Part shown: positions 21,848 through 30,419 of the stretch, one piece after another | Numbering within the stretch: the first letter of the stretch is position 1 | Layout of the letters: each line of letters starts with the position of its first letter | From: Kerstersia gyiorum | Lineage (GTDB): Bacteria; Pseudomonadota; Gammaproteobacteria; Burkholderiales; Burkholderiaceae_B | Length of the DNA stretch: 64,000 nt | Reading direction: 5' to 3' | NCBI RefSeq assembly: GCF_004216755.1 | Contig: NZ_SGWZ01000001.1 | Coordinates: 930,001-994,000 of the forward strand | The notes under the pieces: model-generated | What the model was told of the DNA's origin: nothing | The model's input: the letters and a program-made list of their open reading frames with translations, nothing else | The model's database searches: none | Translations under genes and position numbers: made by a program

Positions 21848-22066
21848 TTAGAGTTTGTCTATGACTTCCGCAGGCTTGGCGTTGCAGGCCCGGCACCAAT
21901 CCAGAAATTCCACCAGATCAATGTATTGTTCGCCGCGTTCCACCTTGGAAACGTAGCTTTGCCCACGGCCCAATTTTTGGGCAAGCTCCACCTGCGTCAG
22001 ATTCGCGTGTTTGCGAGTCTCACGGAGCAGGTTGCGGATTGCCTCGTAGGCGGGACCATAGAGCAT
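21848..22066 (-). CDS. Small XRE-family repressor-like protein
   Basis: The 72-aa protein is almost only a helix-turn-helix domain. RNLLRETRKHANLTQVELAQKLGRGQSYVSKVERGEQYIDLVEFLDWC carries the recognition helix around QSYVSKVERG. It faces the HigA-like gene and diverges from the small membrane ORF at 22166. Inverted repeats cover its own start codon and the divergent promoter, so it probably represses itself and perhaps the divergent gene. Which element functions it controls is not visible. Confidence 0.85.
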   Translation of the reverse strand: MLYGPAYEAIRNLLRETRKHANLTQVELAQKLGRGQSYVSKVERGEQYIDLVEFLDWCRACNAKPAEVIDKL

Positions 22067-22111
22067 CTACCGATGCTATAGTCCGCTTTTGAATATTCGA
22101 ATTTAGACTAT
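22062..22111. promoter_or_regulatory. Divergent operator region
   Basis: Nested inverted repeats occur here: GCATC/GATGC across the XRE start codon (22063-22076), ATAGTC at 22078-22083 facing GACTAT at 22106-22111, and the palindrome GAATATTC at 22091-22098 at the centre. They probably bind the small XRE protein. Confidence 0.5.
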
Positions 22112-22165
22112 TTTGGGTTTGGGCAGTGCGATTGTGCGCCGCCTGAGCCGGGTCGAGGCAGGGAA

Positions 22166-22351
22166 ATGAACACCAAGCTCATCGTTATTCTTGTGGCCGC
22201 CATCGTGGCGGTGTCGGTCGTCGTGATAAACGTGGGTGGCAGCAGCGAAGCCGACAGCAAGCCGTCCGCAGAAGTGAATACGCTACCTGCGACAAAAGGC
22301 TTTACACACAAGGCTCCGCAGAACAGCGACGCTCGGTACAAGGAATACTGA
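22166..22351 (+). CDS. Small single-pass membrane protein, unknown function
   Basis: The 61-aa product has a hydrophobic segment at residues about 4-22 (KLIVILVAAIVAVSVVVIN) followed by a polar tail that ends NSDARYKEY. AGG in AGGCAGGGAA precedes the ATG closely, so translation is plausible. It lies between a repressor-like gene and the MobC-like gene in the transfer module. Small membrane proteins in such places are often entry-exclusion or transfer factors, but no family motif, not even a lipoprotein cysteine, supports that here. Confidence 0.5.
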   Translation: MNTKLIVILVAAIVAVSVVVINVGGSSEADSKPSAEVNTLPATKGFTHKAPQNSDARYKEY

Positions 22352-22411
22352 GACAAAGCCTGGAATCTGTATCTGACAGATTCCAGGTCTTCCGTCGAAT
22401 TGTCCAGCGCA

Positions 22412-22792
22412 TCAGCGTTCGCGTACTGCCTTGGCCATCAAAACCCGCATCTGTTTGGCCAGTGCTTGCAGTTCATGCAACAGCGCTTCGGGATTGATCT
22501 CCGGTGCGCCGTCTTTGCTATCCTCTGAAAGCCAACGTTTCAACTGGCTGCCCGCCTGACGCACATCAGCGCCCAGCCTGACCATCTCGTCCACCACATC
22601 CTTATCCAACGCTGACGGAATGGGTGTGTTCAAAGCCAATGCCCGCAGGCACTTGGAATGAGACGTCTCCGAACGGCTGGCCAAGCTGCTGATAGCGGCC
22701 TTTTCCTCTGGTGTGAGATACACGTCCACGCAATTGCCGCGTGGACGTCCACCGCGTTTCTTTTTTGGTGCGTCTGTCTTCTGTTCATCCAT
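22412..22792 (-). CDS. MobC-like relaxosome accessory protein
   Basis: The 126-aa protein opens with a basic segment (KKKRGGRPRG) and a ribbon-helix-helix-like stretch CVDVYLTPEEKAAISSLASRSETSHSKCLRALAL. It continues with VDEMVRLGADVRQAGSQLKRWLS, the pattern of MobC/TraJ-type proteins that bind oriT and help the relaxase nick. The ATG at 22792 is preferred over the GTG at 22795 because AGGAG lies 6 nt before the ATG and only 3 nt before the GTG. No relaxase gene is present in the element, so the relaxase would have to act in trans. It lies beside a candidate oriT and the 10-bp repeat array. Confidence 0.7.
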   Translation of the reverse strand: MDEQKTDAPKKKRGGRPRGNCVDVYLTPEEKAAISSLASRSETSHSKCLRALALNTPIPSALDKDVVDEMVRLGADVRQAGSQLKRWLSEDSKDGAPEINPEALLHELQALAKQMRVLMAKAVRER

Positions 22793-22889
22793 CACGTTCT
22801 CCTGTGGTTAAGTTGAAAGAGCGGTAGCTCTCGTTCGCCTCGCAGAGCAAGACATGTTGAGCGACCCGCGAATCAGGGAGGTGTTGGAT

Positions 22890-22930
22890 CGGTGCAGGCC
22901 TTGCCTGTACCGGTGCAACACACATCTTGC
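22890..22930. other. Candidate oriT
   Basis: A hairpin with arms GGTGCAGGC and GCCTGTACC (22891-22911, one G-T pair) is followed 12 nt later by ATCTTGC (22924-22930). This resembles the MOBP nick consensus ATCCTGC with one mismatch. It lies just upstream of the MobC-like gene, where oriT usually sits. The call is a pattern match only. Confidence 0.3.
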
Positions 22931-22941
22931 CGTCACTTTTC

Positions 22942-23080
22942 ACGCGAACATGCGCGACTCTTTGGCTGGGTTGGTTGAAATCGCGCATGTTCGCGTTTCC
23001 TCGCATAAAGTCGCATTCCGTCGCGTTGAATCGCATCGCCTCGCGTTCTTTCGCGCATCGTCGCGTTTGATCGCATACGC
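22942..23080. repeat. Ten TCGC repeats with exact 10-bp period, plus an inverted copy
   Basis: From 22981 to 23080 the sequence is ten consecutive 10-bp units. Each begins TCGC followed by G or A (for example TCGCGTTTCC, TCGCATAAAG, TCGCGTTGAA); the last four bases vary. A 16-bp stretch at 22942-22957 is the exact reverse complement of the first 16 bases of the array (22981-22996). The motif therefore lies on one face of the helix over ten turns. It is next to the replication-type gene and the MobC-like gene, so iterons of an origin or a partition centromere are the likely roles. Confidence 0.75.
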
Positions 23081-23143
23081 TAGGTGTTTTCAGAGGCTGC
23101 TTGGTTTGATGTTCCTCGTGCAGCGGTACTGACGCCTTGGCCG

Positions 23144-23986
23144 TCATGCAGAAGGGCGATCCGAAGGCGGGCCGGTGGAGTCACGATCAACAGATTTTGA
23201 AGCTCGGCCGCGCAACATTTGCGTGATCTGTTCAATGTGAGCTGTGGCAATGCTGCTATCGGCTGATTTTGAGGCCGCTACGGCGCTGTCTCTGCTTGCG
23301 GCATGGGCTGATAACTGTTTGCCGAGATAAGGCCTGAAATCGCCCTTTTGGTGCTTTTTGATCAGCCCGCGCAGGAATTGCATCGGCGTGGTCTTGATGG
23401 TTCCTGGCTTGTGCATCGCTCCCGCTACCTCGTCCAGCAGCAACTGCGCGTCGTCAGACGTAATGCCTTGCAGCAAAACGGCTGCTTCTGCGGCTTCGCC
23501 TGCGTTGAACGGCTCCGGCATCCTCAACCGTCTGTTATCCACAGCTTGTTCCGGTACTACATCTTCAATAGATAGTTCAGTTGGTAGTTCATGGGGTGAC
23601 ACAGCTATGTCACCCCCCCGGTGACATAGCTGTGTCACCCCGCCCCTGACAATTTGACGGAGGGAGGGTGACAAATTGACAGGGGGGTATGGATCGTTTT
23701 CAGAGGGCGTGTTTTCAGACGGCTCAACCAATAACTGATAGCCGTTAGAAGTTTGTCCTGCGTTTTTATCGCGCCAGCGTGCCTCGATCTTCAGCCATCC
23801 ATTGGCCTCAAAGCGCTTCAAAGTGCGCTGCACCGTGCGTTCCGACACGCAGCATTGCTCGGCCAGTAAGCGAATGCTGGGAAAGCAACCTCCCTTGGTA
23901 TCAGTCATCTTCACCAGCACCAGCAGGATCAGTTTTTCGACGGGCTTGATGCGCAAAGACAAAGCCCACTCAAACCTGGTGAACAT
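23144..23986 (-). CDS. Replication-initiator-like winged-helix protein
   Basis: The 280-aa protein has an N-terminal winged helix-turn-helix (residues about 5-90): FEWALSLRIKPVEKLILLVLVKMTD, CFPSIRLLAEQCCVSERTVQRTLKRFEANGWLKIEARW. This type is common in phage O-like and plasmid replication proteins. A low-complexity middle and a helical C-terminal domain (EAAEAAVLLQGITSDDAQLLLDEVAGAM) follow. The frame opens at 24241, but the ATG at 23986 overlaps the stop of the AlpA-like gene as TGATG, so that start is used. The middle of the gene holds a perfect 22-bp inverted repeat, and the 10-bp array lies just downstream. Both suggest it initiates replication of the excised element. Confidence 0.6.
   Translation of the reverse strand: MFTRFEWALSLRIKPVEKLILLVLVKMTDTKGGCFPSIRLLAEQCCVSERTVQRTLKRFEANGWLKIEARWRDKNAGQTSNGYQLLVEPSENTPSENDPYPPVNLSPSLRQIVRGGVTQLCHRGGDIAVSPHELPTELSIEDVVPEQAVDNRRLRMPEPFNAGEAAEAAVLLQGITSDDAQLLLDEVAGAMHKPGTIKTTPMQFLRGLIKKHQKGDFRPYLGKQLSAHAASRDSAVAASKSADSSIATAHIEQITQMLRGRASKSVDRDSTGPPSDRPSA
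23593..23641. repeat. Perfect 22-bp inverted repeat inside the rep-like gene
   Basis: The arms 23593-23614 and 23620-23641 are exact reverse complements around a CCCCC spacer. Each arm itself contains GGTGACA facing TGTCACC, so four GTGACA half-sites are present. A second imperfect inverted repeat (CAATTTG / CAAATTG within GC-rich flanks) follows at about 23643-23686. It resembles an origin embedded in the initiator gene, as in phage lambda O. Confidence 0.75.
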
Positions 23987-24225
23987 CAGGCACCGGCTTG
24001 GCTGAGATAGCTGGCGATGTCGGCAGTGCGGAAATACACCCTGCGCCCGATCTTCACGCGAGCCTGCCGGATTTGCAACGCATAGGGCTGTGACGTGCGT
24101 AGGGCCACCCGTAAACCGTCCGGGCTGCGATGCAGCAGCTCTGCCAGCTGCGGCAGGCTCAGCAACGGGCCGTACATCTGGTTCAGATTTGTTTCCAGTG
24201 CCTGGGTGCTGTGTGGGGTATTCAC
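23986..24225 (-). CDS. AlpA-like small DNA-binding protein
   Basis: The 79-aa protein has a MerR-like winged helix: LLSLPQLAELLHRSPDGLRVALRTSQPYALQIRQARVKIGRRVYFRTADIASYLSQ. This pattern matches AlpA/excisionase-type (HTH_17) proteins of integrative elements, which bend DNA for excision or activate other genes. It is translationally coupled to the rep-like gene (TGATG overlap), so both are made together. A truncated near-identical copy remains in element 3 at 42100-42271. Excisionase or replication-regulator roles are both possible. Confidence 0.75.
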   Translation of the reverse strand: MNTPHSTQALETNLNQMYGPLLSLPQLAELLHRSPDGLRVALRTSQPYALQIRQARVKIGRRVYFRTADIASYLSQAGA

Positions 24226-24336
24226 ATTCGACTCCTTCCAAAATAATTCAGTAGGTACTAAAGTTATTCGAAACTTCAGGCCTTGAAAGGATTGAAATAT
24301 GACAGCTAGGTTGACAGGGCTGGGCTGAACAAAGAC

Positions 24337-25200
24337 ATGGCACCAAAAGGGAAAAATCAGATCGTGGTGTGGGACGACTGCCCGGAGGCGGTGAGAGCGG
24401 CTGTAGCAGAGTTCGAACAGGTCTGTACGCCGTCATACACCATGGCTTCGCGGCGGTATTCGATTTGGAGCAAGGTGCGCGAATATCTGGATGCATCGGT
24501 GGCGCAGGCTTTGGATGACTTGGGGCAGCCCAAGCTGCTTGATGGGCCGTTTTCGCGTTGGTTGGAGATGGGGAGGGAACGCGGGGAGCGTGAGCGCGTG
24601 GGGCGGTTGCGCACGGCACACAAAGCATTACTGAGACAGCATCGGCACGATCTGCGATTGATGGCTTTGCTGGAAACGCTTTACGAGGTAGGTATGTTCG
24701 TGCTGCTGCGTCGATCGCGTCAGTCGGTGGGCGTCAAAGCGACCAAGGCTGCTGAGGCCGTCAATCATGGTCGCAAGGTATCGTCGGATTATCCGTTTTG
24801 TGAGCTTTGTTGGCGCAAGACAATGCGCGCGGTGGTGGAGGCGTCAGAGGATGGCAAACGTAGAGGTAATGCGTGGAAGTTCAGTGGACGGTTCTGCACA
24901 GAGCACAATCCTTCAGACCCCACGTCACGCTACCGTGTAGATCATCGGTATCGACAACGGTTTCAGGATGAGGTGAAACGACAGTGGGAGTTGGTGAGGA
25001 GACTGGAAGCGCCTTGGGAGCAGGTGCCGGATGAGGCGGCGGTGCGGATGCAGGCGTTTATTTTGGCGCGGGTGCCAGAGAGGACGCGGGCGGATGAGAT
25101 AAGGGAGATGGCGCAGCTGGGGGCTTCCAGGCGGGAGATTTCGGAACGGTTTGGCGTGAGTCGGCAGGCGGTTTATAAGGTTTTGGTGAAAAATATTTAG
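24337..25200 (+). CDS. Element-borne protein with cysteine/histidine cluster and C-terminal HTH, unknown function
   Basis: This 287-aa protein was not recognised. The N-terminal half is helical and basic (SRWLEMGRERGERERVGRLRTAHKALLRQHRH). At about 150-195 there is a possible zinc cluster, CELCWRKTMRA followed by FSGRFCTEHNPSDPTSRYRVDHRYRQRF. The last 45 residues form a resolvase-type helix-turn-helix, RADEIREMAQLGASRREISERFGVSRQAVYKVLVK. It diverges from the AlpA-rep pair and lies before the cargo operon, where a conserved element regulator would be expected. DNA binding is likely; the target is unknown. Confidence 0.55.
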   Translation: MAPKGKNQIVVWDDCPEAVRAAVAEFEQVCTPSYTMASRRYSIWSKVREYLDASVAQALDDLGQPKLLDGPFSRWLEMGRERGERERVGRLRTAHKALLRQHRHDLRLMALLETLYEVGMFVLLRRSRQSVGVKATKAAEAVNHGRKVSSDYPFCELCWRKTMRAVVEASEDGKRRGNAWKFSGRFCTEHNPSDPTSRYRVDHRYRQRFQDEVKRQWELVRRLEAPWEQVPDEAAVRMQAFILARVPERTRADEIREMAQLGASRREISERFGVSRQAVYKVLVKNI

Positions 25201-25535
25201 TAATATGGATGGGTTGCTTTCGGCCAGAAGCAGAAGTTGTGCAGACGCAGTTCACTAGCGACTTTGCAGCGTTTGTGGATGTTCATAAGTACAGCTTGCT
25301 TGGCAGCAATAGTGAGCCCTAGTCAGCTACGAGCATTAAATTCCAACCAATCACAGGGTTCGATAATATTACCCATAGGCTTAACATTAATTTGGAGTTT
25401 ATCGCGCAAAATTTGGATTATTAGTCTATTCGAATGACTGAGCGCCTAAGCATTGAATATGGACGATTAAATAAGCGATTCAAGGCGGAGATTGGCACCC
25501 CTAATATTTTCCAATTAGGCTAAGCAGATATAAAA
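25201..25535. other. AT-rich intergenic stretch before the NERD-kinase-helicase operon
   Basis: This 335-bp stretch is much richer in A and T than the genes on either side (for example AATATTACCCATAGGCTTAA near 25365). No protein-like frame was found. It probably carries the operon promoter; several TATAAT-like hexamers make a single choice arbitrary. Confidence 0.5.
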
Positions 25536-28500
25536 ATGAAGATCAGCATCATCAGCAGTGATGGCATCCACGCATCGGAGAAGGAGGCTCTGGAGCGCAT
25601 GCGGCAGGCATTCAATGCATCTGAGTTCAGCCTGAATTGGCAAGGCTACGCCGGCTTCATGATGATGGATACAACCTACCGGGACCGTGAGATCGACCTA
25701 GTGCTTCTGACCCATGATCGCTTGCTGCTTATTGAGCTCAAGAAGTGGCGCGGCAAGATTGAGCCGATGCAAGACCACTGGTTGCGCGACGGCGATGACA
25801 TGGGGCGATCACCAGTCAAAGTGCTTGCCGACAAGTGGAAGATTCTCTCGTCTAAGATCCGAAACCGCCTTACTGAGCCGGCCAGGTCCGTTTACATCGA
25901 CTATCGTGTTGTTATGTGTGGCACAGCAGATTTCTCTGCGATCCCTGATGATGAAAAGGCCTTCGTCCTGACGCTCGACCAGTTCCTGAAGATCGCCAAG
26001 CAAGGCGGCTATCGGCAGGAGTTTGACAATCCCGGCGCAGGCAAGCCCAACCTGCATCTGCAGACCTTCACGCAATTCTTCCGCGGCCGGGACTTCAAGC
26101 CCTCCGGCTTTTCGTTTGGAAACTTCCAGATCGTGGGCGAGGCGACATTTACACATCCGCAGGGCCTGTATAAGGAATACAAATCGGTCAAGAAGGACGA
26201 CCAGCGGCACGAAGCCTTGCTGCGGCGCTGGGACTTCTCCGCGCTCACCGGCATCGCCGACACCCTTGATGAGCGGGCGCGCATCGCGCTGCGCGAGCAC
26301 AAGGTGCTCGGTTTCATCCATGAGCAGTGTGAGCAGTTGGATGGCGTGGTGCTGCAGCCGCTGTCCCATCCCACCCGGGACGATATCGACGCGGACTTCT
26401 GCGAACTTTACCGGTTGCCCTCGCGCCAACTGCGGCTCAACGAATTCGTGCAACGCCACGGACAGGACCTGGCGTTCGCGGACCGCCTGGCATTGATCAA
26501 GGTGCTGCTGTCGCACTTTGCGGAACTGCACGATGCCGGCGTGGCCCATCGCGACGTCAGCGACCACAGCCTGTGGCTGGAGCGGCCGTCGAAGGTGTCT
26601 ATCTCCAGCTTCCTGACCGCCTACTTTCCCGAGGCGGGCACGGTGGGGCCGCTGCGCGACAGCCTGCGTGCCGGCAAGGCCGTGCTGCCCGAGGACTCCG
26701 AACTGGGTGAGGGCGAATCCAGCGACGCATTTCAGGGAGACGTCTACCTGCTCGGTGCGGCCGCGCACCACGTGCTGTTCTTGCGCCTACCGCGTCAGAT
26801 GGAAGGCTTGTTCCTATGGGAGCCCCCGGAGGGGGGCGAATGCGATCCTGGCCTAGCCGCCTGGTTCGCCCGAGCCATGGATTGGGTTCCATCGGCGCGC
26901 TTTGCGAATGCCCGCGTCATGCTGGACGCCTTGAACGCTCTGCCGGTCGGGCGAGCGTCAAGGGCCGAGGTGGATCTGCGCGTCTTTGAGGCTTACCGCA
27001 GCGAAGTCATGCCGATGGTGGCCTATCCGCTTGAGGAAAACATCAAGCAGGGCCATAGCCATCTCTATCGTTCGACCGTGGGCGGACGCCCGGTGTCGGT
27101 GAAGGTCTGGTACGGACGGCGGCCCGATCCGAAGCGTCCCGAGGAAACCCATGCGCTGAAGATGTTTCTGGACAAGGCCCGCCTAGTAAAGACTCAGCCC
27201 TGTGCCTCGTTGGCGCCGGTGGTGGACTTCGGTCTTTCTGACGCGGGCACGTTCCTGGTCCAGCACTGGGTGGAGGGGCAGGGGCTGCTGGAGGCCGGCA
27301 AGGCCTGCCCAGCGGCGCGCGAGATCCTCACGCTGTGTCACCAACTGGTCAAGGCTACGCTGCATCTGCACGGGCTGGATCTGCAACACGGCGACCTGCA
27401 TCCCGGAAATGTCCTAGTCGAAGGCGCCGACGTGCGCTTCATCGACGCCATCGACATGGTGCAGGGTGGCGCGGCCGGCCCCCACAACCCTGCCTATGCA
27501 CCTGCGGACCACGAGTCTGTTTCGCCCGAACAGCGCGATTGCTACGCCGTTGCGAAGATGTGTGGAGAACTGCTGGACTGTGTTGCGTCCTGGGAGGGGA
27601 CTGATGCAGGCCCCTTGCGCGGGGAGATCCAGCGCTGCCTTGATCGGGAACTGCGCGTGCATGCGCTCGACCGCGTTGACGACGCACTAGCGCGGCTGTT
27701 GCATCCGCCCTTGTCCGATACCGGACCACGGCTGCCCGTGCAGATGCGCCAGCTCACCTCGCGCACGCCTTTGGCGGGCGACAATGGCGAGTTCCATGTA
27801 GGGGTGGCTATCGAGCGGGTGCGCAATGGCCGGCACCAGCCTCAGGTGGAGGTTTCGCTGTCCGGGGTGCGTCGGCGTCTGCTGATCTTGCTCAAACCAA
27901 CGACGCTCGACTTTGCGTCGCTGCGTGTGCATGATATCTCGCACAGCCAGTTCGTGCGTATGGTCACCCAGGCGACTGCTACGCTGAAAGCAGACATTCA
28001 CTTCGAACCTGCGCCGACGGACGATGCCAGCGACCTGCTCGCGGCGCTGGATGCGATAGCGGAGGTCCGCCAGGCCATTGACGCCGTCCGCGCCCAGATC
28101 CTCGGCCTGGATGCACCTGAGGAGGAGGTCGACGCTGATGAAGATGTTCAGGCCGGCGTGCCACGCGCTGCCCCGCGGACAGAGGCGTTGTGGCGAGCTA
28201 TTCTCGATGCCGAAGAGGCCACACTACCCGAAGTCGAGATCGCCGCGCCGGTGACGCGCGAGATGGGGCGCCGCGACAAGCTGCGCATCCCGTATCGCAA
28301 GGACGGTGAGGCGCTCGACTACGAGTCCGACGCAAAGGTCGAGGCCCTGCAGGAGATCAATGGCGAGTTGGTGAAAGTCGGCGACATCGACATGCGCGAG
28401 ACCACCCAGGCCATCCTTGTGATCGACAATCCGCGCATCCGCATACAGACCGGCGTGGACGATCGGATCAAGCTGCGCAGCCAGCAGGACCTATCTTCGT

Positions 28501-30419
28501 TTCGCCGACGACATCTTGCCGTTACCCGGATCTTGGGGCGTGAATCGGTGCTCCCCGACTTGGTCGACTACTTCGATCCGGTGCAATGCCCGTTGCCGCA
28601 AGCCCTGCAGGCCGCGCCCACCGATGCAGAGCTGGATGCCTACGACCGCCACAACGAATCGGGGCAGTTGGTGTTCTCCCTCAATCGGCAACAGCGGGAC
28701 GCCTTCGCCAAACTGTGGTCCCAGGGGCCGCTGAGCCTGCTGCAGGGGCCGCCAGGCACCGGCAAGACGTCCTTTATCGCCTCCTTCATCCACTACGCGA
28801 TGTCCCATGGTGCGCAGAGCATCCTGCTGGCAAGCCAGTCGCACGAAGCAGTGAACAACGCCGCCGAGAAGGTCATCGAACTGTGTCAACGCACGGACCT
28901 GCCGCTGGACGTGGTGCGCTTCGGGGCTGAGGGCATGGTGTCCGAGCAACTGCGGCCGCACCATTCGGCGTCCATCCTGCAGGCCTACCGCGATCTATTC
29001 CGATCCGAAATGCGCCAGCGTGTCGCGGCGCTCAATCGCAATCTGGGCCTGCCCAATGACTTCGTGGAAGCATGGTTCGACATCGATTTCCACCTCGGAC
29101 GCCTGTTGAGAGATATCGAGCGGCTGGCGCGCAAGCGCTCGGAAGCCAATGCGACGGAGGAGGGCCTCGCGTCTGTGGCCGCGCGCATCGGGCAACGCAC
29201 CGAACGTCTACGCACGTTGGCGCGGGAGAAATTCGGCGTGCATGATGTGGCCGAGCCAGCCGAGACGATCGCCCAGCTACGACGCGCCGCGATGGAGACC
29301 CACGGAGTGACATCAGCCGACACGGTGTCCAAGCTCGATCAAGTCATGGCGATAGCCCAGGAATGGGTGGATCGGCTGGGGACGCTGCGCGGCAATTTCG
29401 AGGAGTTTCTCGCCAAGACGCGGTCCTTGGTGTGCGGCACCTGCGTGGGACTGGGGCGTTCCCAGTTCGGGGTGGCCCGCAACCGCTACGACTGGGTGAT
29501 CGTCGATGAAGCCGCCCGGGCCACGCCGGGCGAGCTGGCCGTCGCGATCCAGTCGGGGCGCCGCGTCTTGCTTGTCGGCGACCACCGCCAGTTGCCGCCG
29601 CTCTACACCGAGCCGCTCGTGCGCCGGATCGCTGCTGAGCTGCAATGGTCGGACCGCACGGTGCTTACCCGTAGCGACTTCGAGCGCGCCTTCGAGTCAG
29701 ATTACGGCCGCCAGGTCGGCGCAACCCTGCAGACGCAGTACCGTATGGCGCCACCGATCGGCGCGTTGGTGTCCGCATGCTTCTACCCAGTGCCGCTGCA
29801 GCCCGGCCGCGGTGAACCGCCGCCGTGGTTCGATCAGTTGCCGGAGCGCATCCGCGCGGTCGTGACCTGGGTCGATACATCGGACGCCGGGCGCGAATCC
29901 CACGACAGGCCCAAGACCCCGGGCTTCGACAACGTCTATGAGGCGCGCGAAATTCTGGATCTGCTGCGCACGATCTGCACCAGTGGCCTCTTCGTCCAGT
30001 CCCTGATGGACCATAGCACCGAGGAGGAGAAACCTATCGGGGTCATTTGCATGTACGCCGCGCAGGAGCGCCTGCTGCAGCGCATGCTCAGCGAACAGGA
30101 CTGGGCCACGGGCTATCGGCGGTTGATCAAGATCGACACCGTCGACAGCTACCAGGGCAAGGAAAACCGAATCATCATCGTGTCCACCACGCGCAACAAC
30201 GGCCGCTTCGAGCAGGGGTTCCTGAATAGCAACGAACGAGTGAACGTGGCGATCTCGCGCGCCATGGATCGACTGGTAATCGTTGGCGCGGCTCGCATGT
30301 GGCGCGAGCGCCACCAGCGTTCGCCCATGGGGCGGGTCCTCGCACACATCGAAGCGCACCGGGACGATAAGGCGTTCGCGTTGGTTCAGGCATCAGCTTT
30401 GGAAGGGAGGCTGGCATGA
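25536..30419 (+). CDS. NERD nuclease / pseudokinase / protein kinase / SF1 helicase fusion
   Basis: This 1627-aa protein has four parts. A NERD nuclease-like domain lies at about 10-190 (DREIDLVLL, then IELKKW with Glu67-x-Lys69). A kinase-like domain at about 200-470 has HRDVSDHSLWL, where the metal-binding Asn is His and no DFG follows. A second kinase at about 490-680 looks active (SVKVWYG, HGDLHPGNVLV, IDAID). A C-terminal Upf1/Dna2-type SF1 helicase (COG1112-like) has Walker A GPPGTGKTS near 1071, Walker B VIVDEAARATPGEL near 1322, QTQYRMAPP near 1400, TVDSYQGKE and NERVNVAISRA. The stop overlaps the next gene as ATGA. The architecture recalls Mokosh MkoA and BREX PglW but matches neither fully as I know them. 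A defence role is inferred. Confidence 0.8.
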   Translation: MKISIISSDGIHASEKEALERMRQAFNASEFSLNWQGYAGFMMMDTTYRDREIDLVLLTHDRLLLIELKKWRGKIEPMQDHWLRDGDDMGRSPVKVLADKWKILSSKIRNRLTEPARSVYIDYRVVMCGTADFSAIPDDEKAFVLTLDQFLKIAKQGGYRQEFDNPGAGKPNLHLQTFTQFFRGRDFKPSGFSFGNFQIVGEATFTHPQGLYKEYKSVKKDDQRHEALLRRWDFSALTGIADTLDERARIALREHKVLGFIHEQCEQLDGVVLQPLSHPTRDDIDADFCELYRLPSRQLRLNEFVQRHGQDLAFADRLALIKVLLSHFAELHDAGVAHRDVSDHSLWLERPSKVSISSFLTAYFPEAGTVGPLRDSLRAGKAVLPEDSELGEGESSDAFQGDVYLLGAAAHHVLFLRLPRQMEGLFLWEPPEGGECDPGLAAWFARAMDWVPSARFANARVMLDALNALPVGRASRAEVDLRVFEAYRSEVMPMVAYPLEENIKQGHSHLYRSTVGGRPVSVKVWYGRRPDPKRPEETHALKMFLDKARLVKTQPCASLAPVVDFGLSDAGTFLVQHWVEGQGLLEAGKACPAAREILTLCHQLVKATLHLHGLDLQHGDLHPGNVLVEGADVRFIDAIDMVQGGAAGPHNPAYAPADHESVSPEQRDCYAVAKMCGELLDCVASWEGTDAGPLRGEIQRCLDRELRVHALDRVDDALARLLHPPLSDTGPRLPVQMRQLTSRTPLAGDNGEFHVGVAIERVRNGRHQPQVEVSLSGVRRRLLILLKPTTLDFASLRVHDISHSQFVRMVTQATATLKADIHFEPAPTDDASDLLAALDAIAEVRQAIDAVRAQILGLDAPEEEVDADEDVQAGVPRAAPRTEALWRAILDAEEATLPEVEIAAPVTREMGRRDKLRIPYRKDGEALDYESDAKVEALQEINGELVKVGDIDMRETTQAILVIDNPRIRIQTGVDDRIKLRSQQDLSSFRRRHLAVTRILGRESVLPDLVDYFDPVQCPLPQALQAAPTDAELDAYDRHNESGQLVFSLNRQQRDAFAKLWSQGPLSLLQGPPGTGKTSFIASFIHYAMSHGAQSILLASQSHEAVNNAAEKVIELCQRTDLPLDVVRFGAEGMVSEQLRPHHSASILQAYRDLFRSEMRQRVAALNRNLGLPNDFVEAWFDIDFHLGRLLRDIERLARKRSEANATEEGLASVAARIGQRTERLRTLAREKFGVHDVAEPAETIAQLRRAAMETHGVTSADTVSKLDQVMAIAQEWVDRLGTLRGNFEEFLAKTRSLVCGTCVGLGRSQFGVARNRYDWVIVDEAARATPGELAVAIQSGRRVLLVGDHRQLPPLYTEPLVRRIAAELQWSDRTVLTRSDFERAFESDYGRQVGATLQTQYRMAPPIGALVSACFYPVPLQPGRGEPPPWFDQLPERIRAVVTWVDTSDAGRESHDRPKTPGFDNVYEAREILDLLRTICTSGLFVQSLMDHSTEEEKPIGVICMYAAQERLLQRMLSEQDWATGYRRLIKIDTVDSYQGKENRIIIVSTTRNNGRFEQGFLNSNERVNVAISRAMDRLVIVGAARMWRERHQRSPMGRVLAHIEAHRDDKAFALVQASALEGRLA

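Noticed and set aside
22981..23080. Possible CRISPR array
   Set aside because: The period is 10 bp, with no 25-35 bp repeats, no spacers of constant length and no cas genes.
22785..23147. 120-codon minus-strand frame across the 10-bp array
   Set aside because: The peptide is only the translation of the TCGC repeats and flanks and has no folded pattern. The DNA repeat explains the sequence better.
24248..24628. 126-codon minus-strand frame before the HTH protein
   Set aside because: It overlaps the protein-like frame at 24337 and has a low-complexity proline/serine composition.
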